From Rhizobiaceae bacterium (GTDB lineage: Bacteria; Pseudomonadota; Alphaproteobacteria; Rhizobiales; Rhizobiaceae): 64,000 nucleotides of DNA. Both the position numbers and the translations under genes were made by a program. How positions within the stretch are numbered: position 1 is the stretch's first letter; every line of letters begins with the position of its first letter. Under the pieces are notes generated by a model. The model searched no databases and was not told the DNA's origin. It saw only the letters and a program-made list of their open reading frames with translations. Shown piece by piece: positions 25,430 to 33,769 of the stretch. The DNA is taken from NCBI GenBank assembly GCA_028281105.1, contig JANQKQ010000025.1, forward strand, positions 17,611-81,610, given 5' to 3'.

Positions 25430-26455
25430 TCATTTGGTGCAGTCGTCCCAGCTTAGCAGCGCATTTTGCGGAATATCGCGCGCCGCTGTCTGACCAACTA
25501 TCTCATCCATCTTCCAAGACGGGATCCCCGTCCCAGGGCGCTTCGACCAGATCATGTCCTGGGAGATGGTCTCACCCTTCTTTATTGCCTGGGTCGTCAC
25601 GATCGACCGGAAAGCCCAGTCTCGGATCTGCTGTTCGCGCTCGTGAACCTTCTTCTCGGACCCGAGCGCGGCCTCGATCTTTCTGACACCGTCAACGAGG
25701 CTTGCAAGCTCCCCAAAGTCAATGGAAACGGACTGGTCCGGGCCCGGGGTTCGCTTGTCGAGTATCACGTGCTTTTCCAGTATCGCGGCGCCGAGCGTGA
25801 CTGCGGCGAAGCAGGTGTAGATATCGGGCGTGTGGTCGGAGTGCCCGATCACGGCCTCGGGGAACAGACGAGCCATCTCGGTTATTACGCGCAGGTTCAC
25901 GTCTTCATAGACCGGCGGATATTCGCTGACGCAGGACAGCATCGCCAATGGCGTGTCGCGGAAAATCAGTGCGTCGTAGGTCCGCTTGATTTCATCGATG
26001 GTCGCCATTCCGGTGGAAACGATCATCGGCTTGCCAAGGCCGGAGATGCGAACCAAGGATGGGATGTCGGTCATCTCGCCCGAGCCGATCTTGAACACCG
26101 GCACGTTGAGCGTATCCAACTCGCTGGCGGCCGCCCAGCTGAAGGGCGTGCATATATAGATAATCCCGATCTGGTCGCAGAATTCCTTTATGGCTTTGTG
26201 CTGTTCCAGCGTCAGGGCGTATTTCTTCAGGAATTCATATAGCGGTTCGTCGAAATTGTCCGACATCGGAATGTCGGGAAGCATTTCCTCGTCAGGAAGG
26301 TGGTGCTGGAACTTCACCGCGTCCGCGCCGGCGAGTTTTGCCTGGCGCGCCATCTCGATCGCGGTGTCGAGGCTGCCCATGTGGTTGTCGCAGGCTTCCG
26401 CGATGATGAATGTCGGGCATCCGTAGCCGACTTCTCTACCTTGTATCGTGATCAT
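25430..26455 (-). CDS. neuB: N-acetylneuraminate synthase family protein (NeuB/LegI)
   Basis: The 341-residue protein condenses phosphoenolpyruvate with a ManNAc-type sugar to give a nonulosonic acid. The N-terminal TIM barrel has FIIAEACDNHMGS (about 17-29), VKFQ (about 49), KIGSGEMTD and the metal-binding HSDHT; EKHVILDKRTPGPD follows. The C-terminal antifreeze-like SAF domain occupies about residues 280-341. I use the ATG at 26455 because it gives the standard NeuB length and start; a longer frame to 26548 has an unrelated head. It heads the four-gene nonulosonate cassette. Confidence 0.92.
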   Translation of the reverse strand: MITIQGREVGYGCPTFIIAEACDNHMGSLDTAIEMARQAKLAGADAVKFQHHLPDEEMLPDIPMSDNFDEPLYEFLKKYALTLEQHKAIKEFCDQIGIIYICTPFSWAAASELDTLNVPVFKIGSGEMTDIPSLVRISGLGKPMIVSTGMATIDEIKRTYDALIFRDTPLAMLSCVSEYPPVYEDVNLRVITEMARLFPEAVIGHSDHTPDIYTCFAAVTLGAAILEKHVILDKRTPGPDQSVSIDFGELASLVDGVRKIEAALGSEKKVHEREQQIRDWAFRSIVTTQAIKKGETISQDMIWSKRPGTGIPSWKMDEIVGQTAARDIPQNALLSWDDCTK

Positions 26456-26609
26456 CCGTCCGTTCTCTTTGGCTGGGAATGCATGGGGTTGCGTCGGTTG
26501 AAGTCGCTGGCTGGTGCGGGAGCTTGCAAAGACCGTTGATCGGCCCATGTCCGGGGCAGGGGTTTTGAGATTATTAGGCTCATACCGCGTTGTCGATTCA
26601 CGGTGTGAC

Positions 26610-26640
26610 CACCGCCTGGATCGGACCGATCATGGCGGTG
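26610..26640. repeat. Strong two-tier stem-loop between epimerase gene and neuB
   Basis: The arms CACCGCC and GGCGGTG enclose a second pair, GATCGG and CCGATC, with a one-base loop, giving a 13-bp stem with a small internal mismatch. It lies in the 200-base gap that separates the epimerase stop from the neuB start. There is no T-tract on either strand, so it is more likely an RNA processing, attenuation or stabilising element than a plain terminator. Confidence 0.6.
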
Positions 26641-26655
26641 CCAACGCGAACATGT

Positions 26656-27705
26656 TTAGTCGTCGGCACCTGCCATCTCGTTTTCGCGCCGGTCGGGAAC
26701 GGGCAAGCCGTATTGCTGCCTCAACATGCGTCGGAGGCCGTCGTCCAGGTCAATTTTTGCCTGGAAGCCGAGAACTGCAGCTGCGTTGTCCGGGCTGCCA
26801 TGGGAGTGGAGGATTTCGCCGGTGCGCCACGGCCTGCGTTCGGGCTCAGCAAACTGCGATACACGGCCAGCTTCGTTGAGCACACGCACTATGACGCCAT
26901 ACAATTCGTCCAAGCGCGTGGGAACGCCGGTGGCCACGTTGAAAACCCGGCCCTTCGCCGCCGGCCCCGCCTCTGCCGACAGACGGATGGCTTCACAGAC
27001 ATTGTCGACATGGCAGAAGTCCCGTGTCGCACTGCCGTCACCGAACATGATCGGCCGCTTATTCTCCAGCAACAGATCGATCCATTTGGGTATAACCGCC
27101 GCATAGCCGCCGGCGGCATCCTGCCAGGCGCCGAAAATGTTGAAAAATCGCAATCCGACGACACCAAAGTGTGACGCAAGCGCATCAAAACCGCCGGCAT
27201 AGGCCTCGTTGGACAACTTGCTGGCCGCGTATGGGCTCAGCGGCCGGGGCTCGGCGGTCTCGGCCAGGGGCAAGGCATCGTTGTCGCCGTAGACCGCGCA
27301 GCTCGACGCGTACACCAGACTGGCGGCACCGAAGTCCGCGGCGGCCTGAAGCACGTTGAAGAACCCGGTCGTGTTGACCGCATGGGTCTCGTGCGGCAGC
27401 TCGATGGACCGCATCACCGAGACCTGCGCGGCCAGATGGGCGATGTGATCGCAGCCGTCCATTGCGCTCCGCAACGTGTCCACGTCCAATATGTCGCCTT
27501 CGACGACGGTGAATCGCCCGCCATAGGCCTTCTCCAGGCGTTCCACATTGTCCCGCTTACCGGAGAAGAAGTTGTCCAGGCCGACGACTGTGTCGCCGCG
27601 TTCGATGAGATAGGCGGCGAGATTGGAGCCGATGAAACCGGCCGCGCCGGTGATCAGCCATCGCCGGCCATTATGCGAGTTTTTTTTCGTCACGTTCTTG
27701 CGCAT
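26656..27705 (-). CDS. NAD-dependent epimerase/dehydratase, UDP-hexose 4-epimerase-like
   Basis: A 349-residue extended SDR enzyme. It has the NAD loop [10 protein letters not shown] (about 19-28), the catalytic triad SSCAVYG (Ser) and YAASK (Tyr/Lys), and the LRFFNIFGAWQD block typical of UDP-GlcNAc/UDP-Glc 4-epimerases of the WbpP/GalE-like branch. It probably interconverts UDP-GlcNAc and UDP-GalNAc or UDP-Glc and UDP-Gal for the polysaccharide. The basic, asparagine-rich first 14 residues are not part of the fold. It lies 7 bases after the flippase gene. Confidence 0.83.
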   Translation of the reverse strand: MRKNVTKKNSHNGRRWLITGAAGFIGSNLAAYLIERGDTVVGLDNFFSGKRDNVERLEKAYGGRFTVVEGDILDVDTLRSAMDGCDHIAHLAAQVSVMRSIELPHETHAVNTTGFFNVLQAAADFGAASLVYASSCAVYGDNDALPLAETAEPRPLSPYAASKLSNEAYAGGFDALASHFGVVGLRFFNIFGAWQDAAGGYAAVIPKWIDLLLENKRPIMFGDGSATRDFCHVDNVCEAIRLSAEAGPAAKGRVFNVATGVPTRLDELYGVIVRVLNEAGRVSQFAEPERRPWRTGEILHSHGSPDNAAAVLGFQAKIDLDDGLRRMLRQQYGLPVPDRRENEMAGADD

Positions 27706-27712
27706 CCGCCGG

Positions 27713-29158
27713 TTACGCCCTCGATGTGATCGCCGCCAACAGGCCGCTGCGACGCACGATGAACAGCGCGGCCACGGCGCCCGCGAGCATGACCAATGCC
27801 GCCGCCGCCGCGCGTGCGAGAAACGGCGGCTGTTGCAGCTCGACCAGGGCCAGCGCCGCCAGCGCCGCGAAGAAGCCGGCGAACATGCCGCCGTCGCGTA
27901 TCCTGGTCGGGCGGATGCGCATGGCGAAACCGTAGATCAGGCCGAGAAAGAGCAGCGAATAGCCAACCGACGCGATGACCGCGCCCACCAGGCCCCATAT
28001 CGGCACCAATATCGAAACCATCACCATCGCGCCGATGGCGGGCAGGCCGGTGGCCAGGGTCGCGTACCGCATGTAACCGTGGGCGATGATGATCGCGTGC
28101 TGCGGGCGGCCGGCCAGGCGCAGACCGAGCGCGGCGGTCAGTATGGTGGCGAACGGAGCGGCGTCGACGAATCGTCCATTGGTCAGCGCATCGATGAATT
28201 CGCGCCCGATCAAGGCCATCGTGACGGTTGCCGTGGCGAAGACCGCCCCCGTCAGATGGGACAGATGGCGTCCGGCGGTGAACGACGCGGGCTCCTCCAT
28301 GGCTTCCTCGCGCAGCTTCGGCCAGGTCGAGCCGATCGCCGGGCGCATGGCGGTCATCAGCATGCCGGGATAGAGCTGGGCGTGGGTCCATATTCCCGTG
28401 GCGGTGAGGCTGATGCTCGAGGCAATCACCGATCGCTCGACCAACAGCTGCGCCGTTTCCAGCAGGTTGGCGGTGCTCAGCATGCTGCCGGACTTGAACA
28501 GGTCGACCAGAAGTCGCCAATCGATCATCGGGCGAATATAAGGCGCCGCGATCTTCACGGTACCGGCAACAAACACCAATCCCCCGAGCAGGGAACCGCA
28601 GAACAAGGCGGTGGGCCCGTGGATGTCCAACACGAACAGGGCCGACAACACCGCCGCCGGCACCGCGACCGCCCGCATCGTCATGAATGCCGCGTAGGCG
28701 CGAACCTTCCGCGACAGGATGGCAATCGTAAACGCAATCCCCCACACGCTTGAGGCGATCATGTCGACAAGCGCAAACACGATGCCGATGAACGGCAACC
28801 CGGCAAGCGCGGGGTAGCCCGCCCCGATGACCAGAAACGCAAACACGGAAACGAGCGCTAACAGACAGGACGCCGCCAAGACCATGAAGAGCATCGATGA
28901 GACCAGCGCGCGGCTTTCGGGCGAAACCGCGGGCTGGAACCGGTTCGACAGGATAATCGACGCCCCCATGGACGCCACCGCCCCCAGCACGGCCGCGTAG
29001 CCGACAACCAGCGCATAGGCTCCGTAGTCAGCCGGGGTCAGGATCAGCGTTGCGAAGGGGAGCACCGCGATCGACAGCACCCCTTGCAAAAGGCCGGGAA
29101 CCAGCAGCAAGGCGAACCGATGGGGCAAGGGATCGCTCGGTTTAGCGTCGTTATTCAA
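27713..29158 (-). CDS. Lipopolysaccharide/oligosaccharide flippase (Wzx-like, MOP superfamily)
   Basis: A 481-residue inner-membrane protein with about 12-14 hydrophobic segments spread over its full length. The N-terminal half (LLVPGLLQGVLSIAVLPF onward) and the conserved YGAYALVVGYAAVLG turn follow the polysaccharide biosynthesis (PST/MOP) family plan. It moves undecaprenyl-linked repeat units across the inner membrane for a Wzy-dependent pathway. It is the only flippase candidate in the locus, co-directional with the epimerase gene. Confidence 0.85.
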   Translation of the reverse strand: MNNDAKPSDPLPHRFALLLVPGLLQGVLSIAVLPFATLILTPADYGAYALVVGYAAVLGAVASMGASIILSNRFQPAVSPESRALVSSMLFMVLAASCLLALVSVFAFLVIGAGYPALAGLPFIGIVFALVDMIASSVWGIAFTIAILSRKVRAYAAFMTMRAVAVPAAVLSALFVLDIHGPTALFCGSLLGGLVFVAGTVKIAAPYIRPMIDWRLLVDLFKSGSMLSTANLLETAQLLVERSVIASSISLTATGIWTHAQLYPGMLMTAMRPAIGSTWPKLREEAMEEPASFTAGRHLSHLTGAVFATATVTMALIGREFIDALTNGRFVDAAPFATILTAALGLRLAGRPQHAIIIAHGYMRYATLATGLPAIGAMVMVSILVPIWGLVGAVIASVGYSLLFLGLIYGFAMRIRPTRIRDGGMFAGFFAALAALALVELQQPPFLARAAAAALVMLAGAVAALFIVRRSGLLAAITSRA

Positions 29159-29220
29159 GTTCGCGAGCCCGGTTCGAACTTCCGGATTCTATGCGCGCGA
29201 TAACGGCATGTTGGCGGGCA

Positions 29221-30027
29221 TCAGTAACCCTCGAAATCCGTGCCCTGCTTGTCGGTCTCCAGGCATATGAAGCTCATTCCGCCCGAGTTGATCTTCATGA
29301 ATGGGGCAAACTCCAGTCGGCCGCGCTGTGCATCGGCGAACTCGCGAAAAGCCTTGCGTTGGCCGCGCTCGTCGTCGCCGAAATAGCAATCCCAGTCGTC
29401 GAACGCGACCAGGCAACCGTGCCGCAGAACTTTGCCCAGCCAATCGAGCACCTGCTTGGTCGAGGAATAGTAGTCGCAATCGATATAGGTGAGTGCCGGA
29501 TATTGATCTTCGGGCAACTCGACCGTCTTGAGCGAATCCTCGTAGAAGCCCTTCACGGTCGTCACCCGGTGTGCGTCCCGGCGAGTGATTGCGCGGAACT
29601 TCTGCTCCGAAGTGTAATTCATCTGCCCGCGCCAGATTTTCTGTTTGTCGATACCCTCGGGCTCGGGCATGCCACCGAAACTGTCGAAGGCCCAGAAGCC
29701 GGTGATGCGGTTGGGCTTGCCATGGGAGCCAAGCGCGTTGAGCGCCATGCGAAACGTGTTGGCTTCGTGGCAGCCAAATTCGAGATAGCTGCCGTCGATG
29801 CGATTGACCTGCAGATATTCCTGCGCGGCCTGGAAGAAATCGAACCTGAACCTCAAAGCGGGATTGGCATCGATATTTCCAGGCAGGGGCGTCACCGCCG
29901 GACTGGCCAGCCGGCGCGCGCGGTTCTGGACGGCGTAGTATATCGGCCGGACAAATGCGCGTTGTCTTTCGCTGAGAACGCGTTTGCCCAACTCAATGAT
30001 GCTGTTTGTTGGCTTGTGCGGCGGCAT
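29221..30027 (-). CDS. Class I SAM-dependent methyltransferase, TylF/macrocin O-methyltransferase-like
   Basis: A 268-residue enzyme with a SAM loop YLEFGCHEANTF (about 81-92) and the metal-binding acidic strand YIDCDYYSSTKQVLD followed by FDDWD. This is the plan of the divalent-metal-dependent TylF family, which O-methylates deoxysugars. A sugar methyltransferase function in the polysaccharide fits the context. It lies 20 bases after a glycosyltransferase gene and 62 bases before the flippase start. Confidence 0.8.
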   Translation of the reverse strand: MPPHKPTNSIIELGKRVLSERQRAFVRPIYYAVQNRARRLASPAVTPLPGNIDANPALRFRFDFFQAAQEYLQVNRIDGSYLEFGCHEANTFRMALNALGSHGKPNRITGFWAFDSFGGMPEPEGIDKQKIWRGQMNYTSEQKFRAITRRDAHRVTTVKGFYEDSLKTVELPEDQYPALTYIDCDYYSSTKQVLDWLGKVLRHGCLVAFDDWDCYFGDDERGQRKAFREFADAQRGRLEFAPFMKINSGGMSFICLETDKQGTDFEGY

Positions 30028-30047
30028 TTGGCGTTGTGCTCCGGAGG

Positions 30048-31400
30048 CTATATTGCGTCCGCTCGAGTCGTTTGGGATTGCGTCCGCCGCAAGGTTTCCT
30101 GCCTGATCCGATCGATCAACTGCGGCACGACAACCTGCGGCGCGTAGTACTTGGCCAGGGTTCCGACGCCGCCGCGACCGATGCGTCGGCGCAGGTTGCG
30201 GTCCGCCAGCGCCTGCGCAACCAAGTCGGCGACTTCCTCGGCGCTACGGCCCAAAAGGGCGTTGTGGCCATGTTCGATTTCCGGCATCGCCTCGCGACAG
30301 TCGGCAAACGCCACGACGCAGCCGCCTAGCGACCAGGCATGCAGAAAACGGGTGTGACCGACCTTGAAACGGTAGTGATTGTTGGAAATAAGAAACACCG
30401 GCGCCGAGAGGATTTCGGCATTGAGATCTTCAACGAAGCCACGCACATGAATATGGGGACTATCGAGCAGCGGCTTGATGAAAGGCCTGGGCTCGCCGCG
30501 GCCATAGACATGGACTTCGAACGGGTTTCCGTCCAACCGCCGCTCGAGCGCCGGCAGCACTTCCCGGTTTAGTGCCGCAAAGCCTAAACTGTTGGCGGTG
30601 CCCGAAACCGAACCGACACTGCCAACTATCTTGCCTGGATTAGCGGCCTCCAGCTCGTCTCGCTTCGCCTCCCAATCGTCCGGCGGAACCATTGGCCACA
30701 TGTTGCACATGTAGGCGGCGTTTATGCCCTTTGAGGCATAGTCCGCGGCGTCGTTCGCAGCCACGTCGGCGACAAAATCATAGCAACGCAATACCGACAG
30801 ATGCGCCCGTTCGAGAATGTTGCGCAGGATGAATCGGCGCAAACTGTCGGCAAGCGCGGCCAAACCTCTAGGCTGCGCGCCGGCCAGCCGCATCGCCTCG
30901 TGCTGGGCATCGAAAACCTTTGGGTCGGGATTGCCGTGATAGGCAAAGCGCAGCGCCGGCAGCTTACTTGCAGTGTTAAGCCCCGTCTCCGTCCAGATGG
31001 TCAGAACGGCATCGATCTGGCGCCCGTCCAGCAGCGTTCGAAGCTGTTCGCCTGCGTTGTGGCCGGGCAGGATCGATTCCGGATTGGCGACAAGCGCCTT
31101 GATCAGAAGCCAGGGTCGCGTGCGTATCGGCGACGGCAGATCGAGCAGCAGGGGTTCGAGAAAAGTCACCCCGTCCCTCTTTAACGCATCGATCTCGTTT
31201 CGCGCCCTGTCCGGTATCTCCTCCACCGTGGTACCGATATAGCCGTACGAAAGTTCGAATTCGCCGCACTGAGCCAAGTGCGAGACGATCGAGTGAGAGA
31301 CCACGTTGGCTGCTTGCAGGCTGGCCTCCACGTGCGGCCAGGCCGAGGCAACCACAAGCAGCCGAATTCTTTTTGAACCCCTACTCACCAGATCACTCAA
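30048..31400 (-). CDS. Glycosyltransferase (GT-B, family 4-like)
   Basis: A 450-residue GT-B protein with a Rossmann-like N-terminus (IRLLVVASAWPH). The C-terminal donor domain shows VHVYGRGEPRPF, HVRGFVED and a terminal block HAWSLGGCVVAFADCREAMPEI (conserved portion only) that replaces the usual EGxP donor loop. The motif match to GT4 is weaker than for the other transferases here. The gene overlaps the dehydrogenase gene by 8 bases, implying coupled translation within the methyltransferase/dehydrogenase group. Confidence 0.75.
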   Translation of the reverse strand: MSDLVSRGSKRIRLLVVASAWPHVEASLQAANVVSHSIVSHLAQCGEFELSYGYIGTTVEEIPDRARNEIDALKRDGVTFLEPLLLDLPSPIRTRPWLLIKALVANPESILPGHNAGEQLRTLLDGRQIDAVLTIWTETGLNTASKLPALRFAYHGNPDPKVFDAQHEAMRLAGAQPRGLAALADSLRRFILRNILERAHLSVLRCYDFVADVAANDAADYASKGINAAYMCNMWPMVPPDDWEAKRDELEAANPGKIVGSVGSVSGTANSLGFAALNREVLPALERRLDGNPFEVHVYGRGEPRPFIKPLLDSPHIHVRGFVEDLNAEILSAPVFLISNNHYRFKVGHTRFLHAWSLGGCVVAFADCREAMPEIEHGHNALLGRSAEEVADLVAQALADRNLRRRIGRGGVGTLAKYYAPQVVVPQLIDRIRQETLRRTQSQTTRADAI

Positions 31401-32502
31401 CAGACGCTCGGCCCCGGCCGCTCAAAGGTGACATGGGCGACCACCGGGAGCCTTCTACCATGGCGGCAACGCCATCGACAGCACTGGCGCGGAGCGCCGC
31501 GTCCAGCTCCTGAACACGCGCTCCGGCGGACAAATCCGGACTGACCGGTTTGCCCGAACGAACCCCGTCCAGAAAACGCCGCAGCAGACGGCAAAATGCC
31601 GGCACACGTCCATCGCCACTTGCGGGCGGCTCGCGAACGAGCATGCGTTCGCCCGACCGGTCCCGTACCGTCAACGTGAGACCGGCCACATAGTCCGCGC
31701 CGATGTTCTCAAGCACCGCCGTGCCGCGTTCGAACACGACGGTCCAGCGGTGGACCGCAATGCCCGGGTTGGCGTTGCCGAAGGTTGCCGAGAAGCAGGC
31801 ACCGTCGTTGAAGCCCATCTGCAGGTTCACCAGATCCTCGGCGGCCCTCGCGCCGGCCGGCGCAAACGCGGATGCAACCGGCTCGCACGCATATCCGCTG
31901 ACCGTGGTCGCGCGGCCAAGCAGCCATTCGGCCAGATACAGCAGATGGGCGCCAAGCAGCACGATCACACCGCCCCCTCTGTCCGCGTCGGTCTTCCACG
32001 ACCATTTGCGGTGCTTGTTGGCCCATGATTCGACCAGCCACAGAACATCGACGTGCCGAACCTTCCCCAGGGACTGGGAATCGATGAGTTGCTTGAGCTG
32101 GGCAAAGGTCTCGGTTTCGCGGAAGATGAAGTCCATTGCCGTCACCTGTCCGTCGGCCAATGCCGCGAGTTCACCGGCCGCAGCCGCATCGGTGCCCAAC
32201 GGCTTTTCGCAAAGCACCGCAACGCCTTTGCGCAGCGCGGCCCGCACGGCCGGTTCGGTCTGATCGGGCGGCAGGGCCAGGGTCACCGCGTCAAGATCGA
32301 GGTCGAGCAGTTCATCGATCGAGCCGCAGCCGTGCTCGATACCGAGCTTTTCGGCCGTTTCAACGGCCCGCCCGGTCGAACGGCTCGCAATGGCCAAGAC
32401 GTCGACTTCGGGCTGCGCGAGAAGCGCCGGCACATGCACCGCCGAGCCGAAACCCAAACCGGCGACGCCCACCCGAAGTCTTCGCTTGCGCGCCTGCGTC
32501 AT
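31393..32502 (-). CDS. Gfo/Idh/MocA family oxidoreductase in polysaccharide locus
   Basis: A 369-residue NAD(P)-dependent oxidoreductase with the loop GVAGLGFGSAVH (about 12-23), the CEKPLGTD signature (about 98-105) and a C-terminal Gfo/Idh domain. In polysaccharide loci such enzymes oxidise or reduce nucleotide-linked sugars, for example WlbA/WbpB (C3 oxidation of UDP-GlcNAcA). Because no partner aminotransferase is visible, a ketosugar reductase role next to the C-methyltransferase is also possible. It overlaps its upstream neighbour by 4 bases. Confidence 0.83.
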   Translation of the reverse strand: MTQARKRRLRVGVAGLGFGSAVHVPALLAQPEVDVLAIASRSTGRAVETAEKLGIEHGCGSIDELLDLDLDAVTLALPPDQTEPAVRAALRKGVAVLCEKPLGTDAAAAGELAALADGQVTAMDFIFRETETFAQLKQLIDSQSLGKVRHVDVLWLVESWANKHRKWSWKTDADRGGGVIVLLGAHLLYLAEWLLGRATTVSGYACEPVASAFAPAGARAAEDLVNLQMGFNDGACFSATFGNANPGIAVHRWTVVFERGTAVLENIGADYVAGLTLTVRDRSGERMLVREPPASGDGRVPAFCRLLRRFLDGVRSGKPVSPDLSAGARVQELDAALRASAVDGVAAMVEGSRWSPMSPLSGRGRASVE

Positions 32503-33749
32503 GCATCCACGATGCGCGGTTCGGGCAGCGGCGTGATAAACTTGCCGCGATATCCGCGTTTGCGCAGGTTCTCGATCAGCTCGTCGGCGATGTGCCAGGA
32601 CAGCAGCAGCGCATAGTCGGGCTGATCTTCATAGAGCATCTTCTCGTCGAGCACGGGGATGCGCGTGCCGGGAATGTACTTGTTGAGCTTGTGGGAGGTC
32701 GAGATTTCCATCACGGCGTCCACGGCATGGTCGTCGATGCCCACATAGTTGACGAGCGTGCTGGCTCGCGAGGGCGCGCCGACGCCGTAGATGCGCGCGC
32801 CGTCGCGCTTGAGCGGCGCGAGCAGTTCACACAGCGCCAGCTTGGAGCCGGCCACCCGTTCGCGGAAATTCGCCAGGCCGCTGCCGTCGGTGACACCGGC
32901 CTCGTCTTCCTTGGCCAGTTGCTCGGCAACCGACGACTGGACCTCCCGCTCGCCCTTTCGCGCCGAATAGACCCGGATCGATCCGCCGTGGGTGCCGATC
33001 GGCTTGACGTGGAATACCTCCAGGTCGTGCGCGGACAGCAGATGTTTGAGGCTGCCGAGCGAATAGTACCGCAGATGTTCGTGATAGATGGTGTCGTATT
33101 GCAGGGTCTCTATGAGATCCAACAGATAATGCGATTCCGAAACGAACACGCCGCCGGGCGCGAGCAGTTCGATGATGCCGTCGACCACCGAATGGATGTC
33201 GCCGATATGGGCGAATACGTTGGCCGCCGTGACCAGTTGGGCCTGACCACGCTCGGCCGCCAGTTTGCGCGCGAACTCGCGATTGAAATAGTCCTTCAAG
33301 GTCTCGACGCCCCGGCTTATCCCGACGTCGGCCGCCTGGGACGGCTCGATCCCCAGCACCGGATAGCCGGCGTCCATGAAGTTGGAGAGCAGCGTGCCGT
33401 CGGAAGAGCCGATGTCGATCACCAGACCGTCCTTCTTCAGATCAAGCAGCGCCGTCGCCTCGCGCTCCAACTCGGCGAAGTTGGTGCGCAGGATGCGCGT
33501 GCTGCCGCTCAGGTAGGGATAGCTCTCGGGAAACAGCACCTGCTGGGAGACCTCAAGCCCGATCTGCACCAGCCCGCAACTGCCGCACCGCATCAGTTCG
33601 AGTGGGTAGGCGGCTTCCTCCACCGCCACACGGCCGACATCGGGCATGGTGTTCACAGGCGGCATATAGCCTAAGAACAATATCGAACTGAGGTCGGCGC
33701 TACCGCAGATTTGGCAGTTTTCTACCGGCCGCGAACTTGTGTTGGCCAT
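32499..33749 (-). CDS. C-methyltransferase family protein with N-terminal zinc finger
   Basis: A 416-residue, three-part protein. The N-terminal zinc-binding domain has C12xxC15 and C55xxC58. The central SAM domain has VIDIGSSDGTLL (about 109-120), and the C-terminal domain is of Methyltransf_14 type with a nucleotide-binding-like GVGAPSRASTLVNY loop. This architecture is that of NDP-hexose C-methyltransferases (TylC3/EvaC type) that make branched sugars and act on ketosugar intermediates. It overlaps the adjacent oxidoreductase, which could reduce the methylated ketosugar. Confidence 0.85.
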   Translation of the reverse strand: MANTSSRPVENCQICGSADLSSILFLGYMPPVNTMPDVGRVAVEEAAYPLELMRCGSCGLVQIGLEVSQQVLFPESYPYLSGSTRILRTNFAELEREATALLDLKKDGLVIDIGSSDGTLLSNFMDAGYPVLGIEPSQAADVGISRGVETLKDYFNREFARKLAAERGQAQLVTAANVFAHIGDIHSVVDGIIELLAPGGVFVSESHYLLDLIETLQYDTIYHEHLRYYSLGSLKHLLSAHDLEVFHVKPIGTHGGSIRVYSARKGEREVQSSVAEQLAKEDEAGVTDGSGLANFRERVAGSKLALCELLAPLKRDGARIYGVGAPSRASTLVNYVGIDDHAVDAVMEISTSHKLNKYIPGTRIPVLDEKMLYEDQPDYALLLSWHIADELIENLRKRGYRGKFITPLPEPRIVDA

Positions 33750-33769
33750 TCTAGCTCCTTGTCAAAAAC

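Noticed and set aside
23206..26455. Assignment of the cassette as a full legionaminic or pseudaminic acid pathway.
   Set aside because: The specific 4,6-dehydratase, aminotransferase and N-acetyltransferase are not in the window, so only a generic nonulosonate (Neu-type) call is supported.
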